This document shows positions 29,390 through 38,373 of a DNA stretch of 64,000 nucleotides, in pieces. The position numbers and the translations under genes are program-made. The notes below the pieces were generated by a model. That model saw nothing but the letters and a program-made list of their open reading frames with translations. It had not been told where the DNA came from and did no database searches. Origin of the DNA: Bradyrhizobium retamae (GTDB taxonomy: Bacteria; Pseudomonadota; Alphaproteobacteria; Rhizobiales; Xanthobacteraceae); NCBI RefSeq assembly GCF_001440415.1, contig NZ_LLYA01000159.1, positions 124,001 through 188,000 of the forward strand, written 5' to 3'. Position 1 is the first letter of the stretch. Each line of letters opens with the position of its first letter.

Positions 29390-30583
29390 ATGCGAGGCAA
29401 GGCCGAGATCGATCAGATTCTGCGTCAGAAATGCGAGGCGAAGGAAATTCCCGGCGTGGTCGCGATGGCGGCTACCGGGGGTGAGGTGATCTACCAGGGC
29501 GCGTTCGGCCAGCGCGACCTTTCCAAGGACGATGCCATTACCGCCGACAGCGTGTTCTGGATCGCCTCGATGACCAAGGCGATTACGACCGCGGCCGGCA
29601 TGCAGCTCGTGGAGCAAGGCAAGCTCTCGCTCGACGAGCCGATCGGAAAAGTGCTGCCCGACCTCGCCAGCCCGCAGGTGCTGGAAGGTTTCGACGCCAA
29701 TGGCGAGCCGAAGCTGCGTCCCGCGACGAAGCCGATTACGCTGCGTCATCTCATGACCCACACCGCCGGCTTCGCTTACAACATGTGGAGCGAGGTGTGC
29801 GCGCAGTATCTCGACAAGACCGGAACCCCGGCCATCACCACCTGCCAGAACGCCGCGCTGAAGACGCCGATCATGAGCGAGCCCGGCACGCGCTGGGAAT
29901 ACGGCACCAATATCGATTTCGTCGGCAAGGCGGTGGAAGCGGTGAGCGGCAAGCGGCTCGATGCCTATTTGCGCGACCACATGTTCACGCCGCTCGGCAT
30001 GAACGACACCGCTTTCAAGATCACCGACTCGATGCGCCAGCGGCTGGTCGGCATGCATGCCCGCGGCGCGGACGGCTCGCTGGCGCCGATCCCGTTCGAG
30101 CTGGAACAGGAGCCGGAATTCCACATGGGCGGCGGCGGCCTCTACGGCACGGCGGCCGACTACATCAAGTTCACCCAGATGATCCTCAGCAAGGGCCGCG
30201 GCAACGGCAACGAGGTGCTGAAGCCCGAGACGGTCGCGCTGATGAGCCAGAACCACATCGGCGATCTCACGATGGGCAAGATGGTGACGGTGGCGCCGAT
30301 CTACACCAACGACGTCGATCTCTATCCCGACATCGTCAAGAAGTGGGGGCTCTCGTTCCTCATCACCACCGCCCAGACGGCCGAGGGGCGCAGCGCCGGC
30401 AGCCTGGCCTGGGCCGGTCTCGCCAACACCTATTTCTGGATCGACCCGGCGCGCGACGTCGCCGGCGTCATCCTGATGCAGTTGTTGCCGTTCGCCGATG
30501 CAAAATGCCTGGAGGCCTTTGCGGGGTTTGAGCGCGGGGTGTATGCCGGGCTCGATGCCGGCAGCGGCCAACGGGCGGCGTAA
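29390..30583 (+). CDS. Serine hydrolase, class C beta-lactamase / esterase EstB family
   Basis: A 397-residue serine hydrolase of the beta-lactamase fold. The SxxK motif is SMTK with Ser60 and Lys63, and the second motif with the catalytic Tyr is WEYGTN. The third (KTG/HxG) position reads WAG in SLAWAGLANTY, as in many esterases of this family. There is no signal peptide, so a periplasmic beta-lactamase role is unlikely; cytosolic esterase or lactone hydrolase activity fits better. The strong SD GGGAGG supports this start. It is followed by 1.17 kb of noncoding repeats. Confidence 0.9.
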   Translation: MRGKAEIDQILRQKCEAKEIPGVVAMAATGGEVIYQGAFGQRDLSKDDAITADSVFWIASMTKAITTAAGMQLVEQGKLSLDEPIGKVLPDLASPQVLEGFDANGEPKLRPATKPITLRHLMTHTAGFAYNMWSEVCAQYLDKTGTPAITTCQNAALKTPIMSEPGTRWEYGTNIDFVGKAVEAVSGKRLDAYLRDHMFTPLGMNDTAFKITDSMRQRLVGMHARGADGSLAPIPFELEQEPEFHMGGGGLYGTAADYIKFTQMILSKGRGNGNEVLKPETVALMSQNHIGDLTMGKMVTVAPIYTNDVDLYPDIVKKWGLSFLITTAQTAEGRSAGSLAWAGLANTYFWIDPARDVAGVILMQLLPFADAKCLEAFAGFERGVYAGLDAGSGQRAA

Positions 30584-30711
30584 AAAGCAAGGAGGGCGGC
30601 GACGCTTCGTCGCGTGGTACGCCCTCACCTCCCCCACGCGTGTCATGCCCCGCGAAGGCGGGACATCCAGTACGCCGCGGCTTCTCGGCTCGATCATTTC
30701 TGCCACCGCAA

Positions 30712-30798
30712 CGTCATTGCGAGCGAAGCGAAGCAATCCATCGTGCCGCATATGCGGAAAGGTGGATTGCTTCGTCGCTGTCGCTCCTCGCAATGACG
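30712..30798. repeat. Inverted repeat (CGTCATTGCGAGCG type)
   Basis: CGTCATTGCGAGCGAAGCGA continuing to AGCAATCCA is mirrored by TGGATTGCTTCGTCGC and ending CTCGCAATGACG, with small mismatches and a central spacer of about 20 bases containing GCATATGC. Elements with these arms are widely scattered in proteobacterial genomes. Confidence 0.75.
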
Positions 30799-30829
30799 GC
30801 TGAGATCGATTCGCATTCATCTACTGACA

Positions 30830-31380
30830 TGCTTTCGCGATCTCGCGGCGCGTTCCGCCCGAGCTTTGCCCTTATCTTTCGCGCCCCAGAAAACAGAGGG
30901 CGCAGGGAAGACCGGGTGCGCGCTGCACCCGCGGTCTCGTGTGCAATTGCGCAAAAAGAACGCGCACACGAGCATACAGGTCCAGCGGAGAGCATCCGGC
31001 CTTCCCTGCGCAATGGTTTTACGGCGTACTTCGCGCTCTCCCTGGTGTGCGAATTCCTTTAGCCACCATCATCCGCGGATTGATGGATGGAGCTGGCCCG
31101 GTCGGGCCGGCACATCCTCCGCGGACTTGACACCAGCCACGGGTGCCAGGACCACACGACTTGGCCGTACGCGACACGCTCTTGCCAGAGGCCTCGACGG
31201 GCTTGGTACCCATCCGCCGAAGTCCGGCGAGAAGCGCTTTAGCATCGGTCGTCTGCGTGCCGTCCCTTCGCTCACGGACTCACAAGAGCCCGCCCTGCGA
31301 CGACGTTTGCGCGCCCGACGCTGCCGCGTCCACCGCACCCCGCCCCGCGTTTAGTGACGATCGCGAAACGCCCCTCTGAA
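30830..31380. repeat. Putative dispersed repeat of about 0.55 kb with a Y-shaped core
   Basis: This block has no credible gene, yet its sequence matches, from memory, a recurring noncoding segment in Bradyrhizobium and Rhodopseudomonas genomes that is often mis-annotated as tiny hypothetical proteins. Its core, 30900-31011, is an ordered inverted-repeat structure: an outer stem (30900-30910 with 31001-31011) enclosing two hairpins (30911-30935 and 30936-30972). Boundaries are approximate. Copy number needs a genome search. Confidence 0.55.
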
Positions 31381-31460
31381 GTGGGACGGGATGGCGCAAG
31401 TTGTAGGACTGATTTGGGTCAATCGTGAAGCGAATTATTTTTGCGGGAGGGGCGACTTTT

Positions 31461-31483
31461 GATTTGCGCGAGAGGGCAAATCA
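31461..31483. repeat. GATTTGC hairpin element
   Basis: GATTTGC and GCAAATC form a hairpin with a nine-base loop, nested in a wider pair CTGATTTG (31409-31416) and CAAATCAG (31477-31484). The T-run CTTTT lies on its left side, so on the minus strand it could terminate transcription from the PfkB kinase gene. Confidence 0.55.
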
Positions 31484-31754
31484 GTGCTGAGGCGATGTTG
31501 CCGCGAGCCGGCGCACAGGCCCGAACGCATTCACCGCTCGTTGGCCTCGCCCCGATCGAACTTGTAGTCGGCAGGAAGAATCCAATTGAGGGAGGCCAAG
31601 CGCTCTGCGCTTGATCGGAAGCCCGCGGACCAGCTCGTCGGGGCGATATCCGTACCGGCTAGGTCTTGCAGACATCCACGACTTGCACGCCCTCACTGAA
31701 GAAAGACGTGGACGGCGGGTCAAGCCCGGCCATGACGGGTGGAGCGGCCGTGGC

Positions 31755-32756
31755 CTACACCCCCAACCCGTTCTGCCCCGCCAGCTCCTTCAGCGACACC
31801 TGCGGCCGTGCCCCGATATGCTGGATCACCTCGGCTGCTGCCAGCGCGCCCAGCCGGCCGCACGTTTCATGGCTCGCCTCACGCACAAGCCCGAACAGGA
31901 AACCGGCAGCGAACAGGTCGCCGGCGCCGGTGGTGTCGACGAGCTTTTCGATCGGGAACGCCGGCGCCGCAACCATACCATCGGACGACACCACGACGCA
32001 GCCCTTCTCGCTGCGGGTGACGACGGCGAGTTTTGTGTCGGTGCGGAGCTGCTTCAGTGCGCCGTCGAAATCGGAGGTCTGGTACAGCGAATGCAGTTCG
32101 GCCTCGTTGGCGAACACGAGATCGACCGTGCGCTTACGCATCAGGTCGAGAAACTCGTCACGGTAGCGATCGACGCAGAACGAGTCCGACAGCGTCAGCG
32201 CCACCTGTCGGCCGGCGCCATGGGCGATGCCCGCGGCCTTGACGAAGGCTTCCTTGGCGTTTTGGGGATCCCAGAGATAGCCTTCGAGATAGACGATGCG
32301 GGAGGCCGCAATCTGCGCCTCGTCGATGTCGGATGGATTAAGGGCCTGCGCGGCGCCGAGATAGGTGTTCATGGTGCGCTCGCCGTCCGGCGTCACCAGA
32401 ATGTAGGAGCAGCCAGTCGCGGGGCCGTCGGACGCGGCTTTGGTTTCGAAGGCGACGCCAGCGGCACGGATGTCGTGGGTGTAGAGGCCGCCGATCTGGT
32501 CGCTCTTGACCTTGCCGACATAGGCGGCACGGGCGCCGAAATTGGCGATGCCGACAATGGTGTTGGCGGCCGATCCGCCCGACACCTCCGTCGCCGGCCC
32601 CATGTCGCGGTAGATCGAGGTGGCGCGGGCCTCGTCGATCAGCGCCATGCCGCCTTTGGTCATGCCGTGGTCGGCCAGGAATTTCTCATCGGTTTGTGCG
32701 AAGACGTCGAAAATCGCATTGCCGATAGCGAGAACGTCGTATTTTGCGTCAGTCAT
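31755..32756 (-). CDS. PfkB family carbohydrate/nucleoside kinase (adenosine kinase-like)
   Basis: A 333-residue ribokinase-fold kinase. It starts MTDAKYDVLAIGNAIFDV; the substrate segment VSGGSAANTIVGIANFG and the C-terminal PfkB signature DTTGAGDLFAAGF, with the catalytic Asp and the anion hole, are present. The NTYLGAA segment and the general layout are those of proteins annotated as adenosine kinase in alphaproteobacteria; substrate is inferred. I chose the ATG at 32756, because the longer upstream frame covers a repeat element and lacks similarity. Confidence 0.9.
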   Translation of the reverse strand: MTDAKYDVLAIGNAIFDVFAQTDEKFLADHGMTKGGMALIDEARATSIYRDMGPATEVSGGSAANTIVGIANFGARAAYVGKVKSDQIGGLYTHDIRAAGVAFETKAASDGPATGCSYILVTPDGERTMNTYLGAAQALNPSDIDEAQIAASRIVYLEGYLWDPQNAKEAFVKAAGIAHGAGRQVALTLSDSFCVDRYRDEFLDLMRKRTVDLVFANEAELHSLYQTSDFDGALKQLRTDTKLAVVTRSEKGCVVVSSDGMVAAPAFPIEKLVDTTGAGDLFAAGFLFGLVREASHETCGRLGALAAAEVIQHIGARPQVSLKELAGQNGLGV

Positions 32757-32835
32757 CCATCCGTCCTGTTTACGGCGTTGCGATGAGGCTCGGGCTACCA
32801 GATCGGCGTAGCGCCAGCAAGTGAAGCGGCTCCGG

Positions 32836-32990
32836 CAACTCGCCCCGCTTGCGGGGAGAGGTCGGAATTCAAGCGCAGCTTGAATTCCGGGTGAGGGGGT
32901 ACAGGTCCATCGATAGAGCTCTTTTCGCGGATGGAGCCCCTCACCCCAACCCTCTCCCCGTGAAAGGACGGGGAGAGGGAGAACCAAGCG
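32836..32990. repeat. Intergenic repeat element of the CTCTCCCCG family
   Basis: CTCGCCCCGCTTGCGGGGAG hairpin, then a GAATTCAAGC/GCTTGAATTC hairpin, then GAGCCCCTCACCCCAACCC and the CTCTCCCCGT/ACGGGGAGAG hairpin. Diverged relatives are at 23278-23404 and 4640-4672. It fills most of the gap between the divergent PfkB kinase and murJ genes. Confidence 0.72.
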
Positions 32991-33044
32991 CCAGCATGAT
33001 GGCTGGTAGTGTTTCCTTGCTTCTCGCTGCTATACACGCCTCCC

Positions 33045-34601
33045 ATGATCCGCTCTTTCCTCACGGTATCCTCGGGAACGCTGGCCTCGCGGCTGCTCGG
33101 ATTCGTGCGTGATTCGGCGCTCGCCGCGCTGCTTGGCGCGGGGTCTGTGGCGGATGCGTTCCTGGCGGCGTTTCAGCTCGTCAATGTGGTGCGAAGGCTG
33201 CTGACCGAGGGCGGACTGAACGCAGCGCTGGTGCCTTCATGGCTGCGCGTCCGAGAGGCCGGCGGCGTGGCGGCTGCGGCGGCATATGCCGGCCGCGTGC
33301 TCGGCACGATCACGGCTGTGTTGATCGTTGCCACGGCGCTGCTGGCGCTCGTCATGCCGCTCGTCATCACCGTGCTGGCGCCGGGATTTACGGGGCGCGA
33401 GAGCTTGCGGCTCGCCGTCGACAATGCGCGGCTGATGCTGCCCTATCTCGCCTTTGCCGGTCCGGTGACGGTGATGATGGCGCTGCTGAACGCACAGGGG
33501 AGATTTGCGCTGACCGCGTTTTCGCCGCTGCTGTTCAACATCGCGCTGATCGCAGTGATGGCCGTGCTGCTGGTCGTGCAGCCGGATGCCACGCGGTCCG
33601 CGCAGATCATCGCCGCAACCGTCGGCATCGCCGGGCTGTTGCAGCTCTCCGTGCTGGTGCTGCGCCGTGGCGAGAACATCGCGACACCCTTCCGCGTCTC
33701 GTTCGACAAGGAGATCCGCGGCTTTCTCGGCAAGGCTGTGCCGGGCATGATGGCATCGAGCGCGCCGCAATTGCTTGTCGTGGCCGGCGCGATCATCGCG
33801 TCCTCGTCGCCGTCGGCGGTGTCGTGGCTCTATTTCGCCAACCGGCTGGTCGAACTGCCGCTCGGCATTGTCGGTGTCGCGATGGGCACGGTGTTGATCC
33901 CGGAACTGACGCGCGCGGTGCGGGCTGAGGACCGCGCTGCCGTTGCTCACGCCGAATCCCGCGGCCTCGAGCTCGCGGTTGGCCTCGCGCTGCCCGCAAC
34001 GCTCGGCCTGATCGTGCTGAGCGAGCCGATCGTTCGGCTGTTGTTCGAGCATGGCGCGTTCACCGCCGATGACACCACAGCCACCGCCCGCGCGCTGATG
34101 TGGCTGACGCTGGCGTTGCCGGCGCATGTGCTGGTCAAGGCGCTGTCGCCGGCGTTCTTTGCACGCGAGGATACGATGACGCCGCTGACCGCCGCGCTGA
34201 AAGGCGTGGTGCTGGCGATCGCTTCTGCCTTCCTGTTCAGCCATTGGTACGGCACTGAGGGCATCGCGGCGGCCATTGCTGTTGGCGCCTGGAGCATGGC
34301 ATTCAGCCTGATCCGCGGCGGCGCGAAAGTCTTCGGGTTTTCGATCGATAGGGAAGCAAAACGGCGGTTGCCGCGCATCGCGCTGGCGGCGCTCGCCATG
34401 GGCGCGTTGCTGTGGCTTGCGACGCGGTCGCTGCCTTCCCTCACCTCGAGCGCACACGGCCTCGTGCAGGCCATCCTGCTGCTGGTCGTGATCTTGGCAG
34501 GAATTGCGATTTACGGCCTGCTCTTAAGGCTTTTCGGCGTCATCGGCTGGCGCGACGCGGTTAACGCCGTCAGGCAAACAAAGGGTAGCGGCTTGCGCTG
34601 A
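33045..34601 (+). CDS. murJ: Lipid II flippase MurJ
   Basis: A 518-residue MurJ/MviN, which flips lipid II across the inner membrane for peptidoglycan assembly. It has about fourteen hydrophobic segments. The first-helix block LASRLLGFVRDSALAALLGAG with its conserved Arg residues is present, as are the FQLVNVVRRLLTEGGLNAALVP block, LFEHGAFTADDT and SPAFFAREDTMTP. I chose the ATG at 33045 by the family start (MIRSFLTVSSGTLASR). trpS follows after 68 bases on the same strand. Confidence 0.96.
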   Translation: MIRSFLTVSSGTLASRLLGFVRDSALAALLGAGSVADAFLAAFQLVNVVRRLLTEGGLNAALVPSWLRVREAGGVAAAAAYAGRVLGTITAVLIVATALLALVMPLVITVLAPGFTGRESLRLAVDNARLMLPYLAFAGPVTVMMALLNAQGRFALTAFSPLLFNIALIAVMAVLLVVQPDATRSAQIIAATVGIAGLLQLSVLVLRRGENIATPFRVSFDKEIRGFLGKAVPGMMASSAPQLLVVAGAIIASSSPSAVSWLYFANRLVELPLGIVGVAMGTVLIPELTRAVRAEDRAAVAHAESRGLELAVGLALPATLGLIVLSEPIVRLLFEHGAFTADDTTATARALMWLTLALPAHVLVKALSPAFFAREDTMTPLTAALKGVVLAIASAFLFSHWYGTEGIAAAIAVGAWSMAFSLIRGGAKVFGFSIDREAKRRLPRIALAALAMGALLWLATRSLPSLTSSAHGLVQAILLLVVILAGIAIYGLLLRLFGVIGWRDAVNAVRQTKGSGLR

Positions 34602-34669
34602 TAGCCCCTGCGTGGCAAACGACGGCGCGAAACAGGCATCCGAAACAGGATCCTTGGGGAAGCTGACAA

Positions 34670-35722
34670 ATGGCTTTTGTTGAACGGGTTTTTTCGGGCG
34701 TCCAGCCGACCGGCAATCTGCATCTCGGCAATTACCTCGGCGCGATCGTCAACTTCGTGAAGATGCAGGAAACCCATAACTGCATCTATTGCGTCGTCGA
34801 CATGCACGCGATCACGATGGGCATGGACGTCTGGGGCGGCCCGGCGGAGCTGGCCCGCAACACCCGCGAGGTCACGGCGGCCTTCATCGCTGCCGGCATC
34901 GATCCGAACAAGCACATCGTGTTCAACCAGAGCCAGGTCGCCGGCCACGCCGAGCTGACCTGGATCTTCAATTGCGTGGCGCGGATCGGCTGGCTCAGCC
35001 GCATGACGCAGTTCAAGGAGAAGGCCGGCAAGGACCGCGAGAACGCCTCCGTGGGTCTCTACGATTATCCGGTGCTGATGGCGGCCGACATTCTGCTGTA
35101 CCGCGCCACCCATGTGCCGGTCGGCGAGGACCAGAAGCAGCATCTGGAGCTCTCGCGGGACATCGCGCAGAAGTTCAACAATGATTTCGGCGAGTCTATA
35201 CGCGGCCACGGCTTCAACGACGGCCTGTTCTTTCCGCAGCCCGAGCCCTTTATCACCGGCCCGGCAACGCGCGTGATGTCGCTTCGCGACGGCACCAAGA
35301 AAATGTCGAAGTCGGACGCCTCGGACAATTCGCGCATCAACCTGACCGACGACGCCGACCTGATCGCGCAAAAGATCCGGAAAGCCAAGACCGATCCGGA
35401 ACCGTTGCCGTCGGAGGAAAAGGGGCTGGAGAACCGGCCCGAGGCCGACAATCTCGTCGGCATCTATGCGGCGCTGGCCGAGCGCAGCAAATCCGACGTG
35501 CTGCGTGAATTCGGCGGCGGGCAGTTCTCCAGCTTCAAGAATGCGCTGGTGGAACTTTGCGTGGCAAAACTCTCGCCGATCGCCTCTGAGATGAAGCGGC
35601 TGGTCGCCGATCCCGGCCATGTCGACAAGATCCTGGTCGACGGCGCCGACCGCGCGCGCGTCCTCGCCGACGAAACCATGCGGGCGACGCGGGACATCGT
35701 TGGTTTCATCCGAAAGAGCTAG
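34670..35722 (+). CDS. trpS: Tryptophan-tRNA ligase
   Basis: A 350-residue class I aminoacyl-tRNA synthetase that charges tRNA-Trp. The HIGH-type motif is HLGN (residues 18-21) within [16 protein letters not shown], and KMSKS is at residues 211-215. The tryptophan-site region ([36 protein letters not shown]) is intact. The stop codon TAG at 35720-35722 lies at the edge of a dispersed repeat that follows directly. Confidence 0.97.
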   Translation: MAFVERVFSGVQPTGNLHLGNYLGAIVNFVKMQETHNCIYCVVDMHAITMGMDVWGGPAELARNTREVTAAFIAAGIDPNKHIVFNQSQVAGHAELTWIFNCVARIGWLSRMTQFKEKAGKDRENASVGLYDYPVLMAADILLYRATHVPVGEDQKQHLELSRDIAQKFNNDFGESIRGHGFNDGLFFPQPEPFITGPATRVMSLRDGTKKMSKSDASDNSRINLTDDADLIAQKIRKAKTDPEPLPSEEKGLENRPEADNLVGIYAALAERSKSDVLREFGGGQFSSFKNALVELCVAKLSPIASEMKRLVADPGHVDKILVDGADRARVLADETMRATRDIVGFIRKS

Positions 35723-35787
35723 AGATTCTCGTTTTGATGCGTTTTCTTCACGTGAACCGGTACCCACGTCGCTCGAAAACGCTATGG
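35720..35787. repeat. Dispersed repeat, copy 2 (TTTTGATGCGTTTTCTT type)
   Basis: Shares the ordered blocks AGATTCT, GTTTTGATGCGTTTTCTTC, ACGTGAACCGGT and CGCTCGAAAACGCTATGG with the element at 20133-20222. It begins exactly at the trpS stop codon. Confidence 0.7.
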
Positions 35788-35873
35788 CCATTGCGTTGCA
35801 ACAGCGTCGCCGCTTGTCGAGAGCGGCTGCGCCGTGGCAGCATGCGTCGGTTTGGCGCAGCACCGGGAAATGC

Positions 35874-36368
35874 ATGACCACCCAGCGACGAAGCTACGAG
35901 ACGGGTCACAAACCGAAATGCCTTGTCATCGTTGACGACACCGCGGAATGGGACCGCGCGGTGTATTACGCCAGCCGCTGGGCGGTGCGCGTCGGCGGCG
36001 GCGTGGTGATGCTGCGAATCATCGCGATCGAAGACCAGAACCAGCAATGGCTGGGTGTCGCCGACCTGATGCGCGCCGAGGCCGAGGACGCCGCCAATGA
36101 GGCGCTCGACCGCGCCTCCGGCCGCGCCAACGGCATCGCCGCGATCACGCCCGAACGGGTGATTCGCGAGGGCGATCCCACCACCCAGATTCTCGACGTG
36201 ATCGACAAGGACGTCGATATCTCGATGCTGGTGCTGGCGGCCAATCCGGGTCCCGAGGGGCCGGGGCCGCTGATCAGCATGATGGCCCAGGCCGCCGGCT
36301 CGTTCCCGATTCCTGTCGTCATCGTCCCCGGCGATCTCAGCGATTCCGAGATCGACGGGCTGTCTTAG
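35874..36368 (+). CDS. Universal stress protein (UspA family)
   Basis: A 164-residue UspA-fold protein. The first strand KCLVIVDDTAEWDRAV is typical, with the Asp that starts the nucleotide pocket. The mid-section has MLVLAANPGPEGPGPLISMM, and the end is FPIPVVIVPGDLS. The usual GxxGS loop that binds ATP is replaced by the GPEGPGP stretch, so ATP binding is uncertain. I chose the ATG at 35874, preceded by GGGAA, because the upstream frame covers trpS and repeat sequence. It sits between trpS and nfuA. Confidence 0.85.
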   Translation: MTTQRRSYETGHKPKCLVIVDDTAEWDRAVYYASRWAVRVGGGVVMLRIIAIEDQNQQWLGVADLMRAEAEDAANEALDRASGRANGIAAITPERVIREGDPTTQILDVIDKDVDISMLVLAANPGPEGPGPLISMMAQAAGSFPIPVVIVPGDLSDSEIDGLS

Positions 36369-36483
36369 GGCTTGATCTGGTTAGAGAATTTCTGATTTCT
36401 CCTCTTGACCGTGCGCCGGCGGTCGCCATCTGCTATGGGACACCCACGCGCCGGCCTTGAACCGGCGACGCCGGAGAAAACCA

Positions 36484-37053
36484 ATGTTCATTCAGACCGA
36501 AGCCACGCCCAATCCCGCCACCCTGAAATTCATACCTGGCCGCACCGTGCTCGACACCGGCACGATGGAATTTTCCAGCCGCGAAGCCGCCGCCCGGTCG
36601 CCGCTTGCGGAGCGACTGTTCGGCGTATCAGGCGTGTCCGGCGTGTTTTACGGCTACGATTTCGTCACCGTGACCAAGTCGGACGGCGATTGGCAGCACC
36701 TCAAGCCCGCGATCCTCGGCGCCATCATGGAGCATTACATGTCCGGCGCGCCGCTGCTCGCCGACGGCACCGCCGGCAATGACGAGGCGGCGGACGAGGA
36801 CGGCGAGTTCTTCAACGAGGCCGATGCCGATACGGTCGCGACCATCAAGGACCTCATCGAGACGCGGGTGCGGCCGGCAGTGGCCAATGACGGCGGCGAC
36901 ATCACCTTCCGCGGCTTCAAGGATGGCGTCGTATATCTCAACATGAAGGGCTCCTGCGCCGGCTGCCCGTCCTCGACGGCGACGTTGCAGCACGGCATCC
37001 AGAATCTGTTGAGGCATTTCGTGCCTGACGTGGTCGAAGTCCGGCCGATGTAA
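36484..37053 (+). CDS. nfuA: NifU-type Fe-S scaffold/carrier protein (Nfu)
   Basis: A 189-residue Nfu protein. The N-terminal Nfu_N domain (MFIQTEATPNPATLKFIPG) is followed by an acidic linker (near residues 97-115) and the C-terminal NifU domain with the CxxC cluster ligands Cys158 and Cys161 (GSCAGCPSS). Such proteins carry 4Fe-4S clusters to target enzymes. Length and layout match the mitochondrial/alphaproteobacterial NFU1 type rather than E. coli NfuA. I chose the ATG at 36484. Confidence 0.94.
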   Translation: MFIQTEATPNPATLKFIPGRTVLDTGTMEFSSREAAARSPLAERLFGVSGVSGVFYGYDFVTVTKSDGDWQHLKPAILGAIMEHYMSGAPLLADGTAGNDEAADEDGEFFNEADADTVATIKDLIETRVRPAVANDGGDITFRGFKDGVVYLNMKGSCAGCPSSTATLQHGIQNLLRHFVPDVVEVRPM

Positions 37054-37060
37054 GGGGACG

Positions 37061-37133
37061 CGAATGGCGAGTAGCGAGTGGCGAATAGAGACGGATATCG
37101 ATAGTCTATTCGCCACTCACCATTCGCTATTCG
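37061..37133. repeat. Inverted repeat between nfuA and tsaB
   Basis: CGAATGGCGAGTAGCGAGTG plus GCGAATAG on the left is the near-mirror of CTATTCGCCACTCACCATTC plus GCTATTCG on the right, around a 17-base centre. Arms are about 28 bases with few mismatches. It occupies almost the whole gap. Confidence 0.75.
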
Positions 37134-37140
37134 CCCCCTC

Positions 37141-37839
37141 ATGCTGATCCTTTCCATCGATACCGCGCTCGATGCCTGCGCCGCGGCCGTGCTCGACACC
37201 GGCGCGGGCGGTGTGATTGCCCGGGAATCGCAGGCGATGAAGCGCGGTCATGCAGAGGCGCTGATGCCGCTGATCGCGCGCGTCATGAAGGCGTCCGGCG
37301 TTGCCTTTGCCGCGCTCGACCGCGTCGCCGCGACGACCGGTCCGGGCAGCTTTACCGGATTGCGTGTCGGCCTGTCCGCCGCCCGCGGCATTGCCCTCGC
37401 CGCCGGCAAACCGGTGGTGGGCGTAACGACATTGACCGTGTTTGCCGCCCCCATCGTCAGCGAGAGCAGCGAACATCCCGTCATCGCCGCGATCGATGCG
37501 CGGCATGATCACGTCTATTTCCAGGTGCTGGGCGGCGACGGCAGTTCGCTGGTCAAGCCGAAGGTGGCGCCGATCGCCGAAGCGCTCGATGTGGCGCGCT
37601 TCGGCACGCCGCATCTGGTCGGCAATGCGGCCAACATTCTGGCCGAGCGCTGGCCGACCGATGCGTCGCAGCCTTTCAAAATCAATCAGCAGGCCGCGCC
37701 CGACATCGCTTGGGTGGCGTGGCTGGGCGCCGCGGTCAATCCCGAGAGCTCACCGGCACGGCCCTATTATCTGCGCGCGCCTGACGCCAAGCCGCCGAAA
37801 AGTCCGCTGACCGACGCATCGCAGCCGCCGGCATCATGA
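37141..37839 (+). CDS. tsaB: tRNA threonylcarbamoyladenosine biosynthesis protein TsaB
   Basis: A 232-residue TsaB, partner of TsaD and TsaE in making t6A37 in ANN-decoding tRNAs. The ASKHA-fold start MLILSIDTALDACAAAV, the RGHAEALMPLI helix and the TTGPGSFTGLRVGLSAARG block are all present. It overlaps rimI by four bases (ATGA), the usual tsaB-rimI pair in alphaproteobacteria. Confidence 0.95.
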   Translation: MLILSIDTALDACAAAVLDTGAGGVIARESQAMKRGHAEALMPLIARVMKASGVAFAALDRVAATTGPGSFTGLRVGLSAARGIALAAGKPVVGVTTLTVFAAPIVSESSEHPVIAAIDARHDHVYFQVLGGDGSSLVKPKVAPIAEALDVARFGTPHLVGNAANILAERWPTDASQPFKINQQAAPDIAWVAWLGAAVNPESSPARPYYLRAPDAKPPKSPLTDASQPPAS

Positions 37840-38321
37840 TGACATGGTTGACCGAATGGTGGGGCGGCGGCACTTCGGTGATCGAACCGGCCATTCCACG
37901 CGACGCGGCACGTTTGGCGCAACTGCACGGCGCATCGTTTCACCGCGGCTGGGGCGAAGGCGAATTCGAGGTGATGCTGACCGAGCGCAACACGCTCGTG
38001 CATCGTCTCAGGCTCGGACGCAAGATCATCGGCTTTGCGGTGTCGCGCATGGCGGCCGACGAGGCGGAGCTATTGTCGATCGCCATCGACGCGACTGAGC
38101 GTGGCCGTGGTCTGTCACGCAACCTGTTGCTGACGCATCTCGGCCATCTCGCCGGCCGCGGCGTGCGCAAGGTGTTCCTCGAGGTCGAAGAAAATAATCA
38201 GCCGGCGCGACGGCTGTACGAATGGGCCGGCTTCGAGGTCGTCGGCCGCCGGGAACGCTACTATCAGCAGCCGGGCGGGGAGCAATTGAATGCGCTTCTG
38301 ATGCGGCGTGACTTGTCGTAA
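37836..38321 (+). CDS. rimI: Ribosomal-protein-alanine N-acetyltransferase RimI-like
   Basis: A 161-residue GNAT acetyltransferase. The acetyl-CoA loop is ERGRGLSRNLL, and FLEVEENNQPARRLYEWAGFEVVGRRERYY is the typical RimI C-terminal part (key residues Glu, Asn, Tyr). RimI acetylates the N-terminal Ala of S18 in E. coli; coupling with tsaB supports the name, but other targets are possible. A second ATG lies one codon downstream. Confidence 0.92.
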   Translation: MMTWLTEWWGGGTSVIEPAIPRDAARLAQLHGASFHRGWGEGEFEVMLTERNTLVHRLRLGRKIIGFAVSRMAADEAELLSIAIDATERGRGLSRNLLLTHLGHLAGRGVRKVFLEVEENNQPARRLYEWAGFEVVGRRERYYQQPGGEQLNALLMRRDLS

Positions 38322-38373
38322 TATGCGCAGGGTGGCACAACAGCCCAGACCTGCTCTTCAAGGCCCCAAAGTC

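Larger units (their letters stand above)
30584..31754. other. 1.17 kb noncoding, repeat-rich gap
   Basis: No gene is supported here. From left to right: a half-element with GTCATGCCCCGCG and GGGACATCCAGTACG (30643-30675), the IR at 30712-30798, a putative ~0.55 kb dispersed repeat (about 30830-31380), a GATTTGC/GCAAATC hairpin at 31461-31483, unassigned sequence, and a half-arm of the CCGGGCTTG repeat near 31719-31735. Short open frames here have no credible start signals. Confidence 0.7.

Noticed and set aside
29168-30820. 550-codon minus-strand frame over the serine hydrolase
   Set aside because: Antisense shadow; its ends lie inside intergenic repeats.
30640-31380. Several overlapping short frames (60-160 codons) in the repeat-rich gap
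   Set aside because: They arise from repeat elements; translations such as GAGKTGCALHPRSRVQ are recurrent spurious proteins in Bradyrhizobium, as far as I recall.
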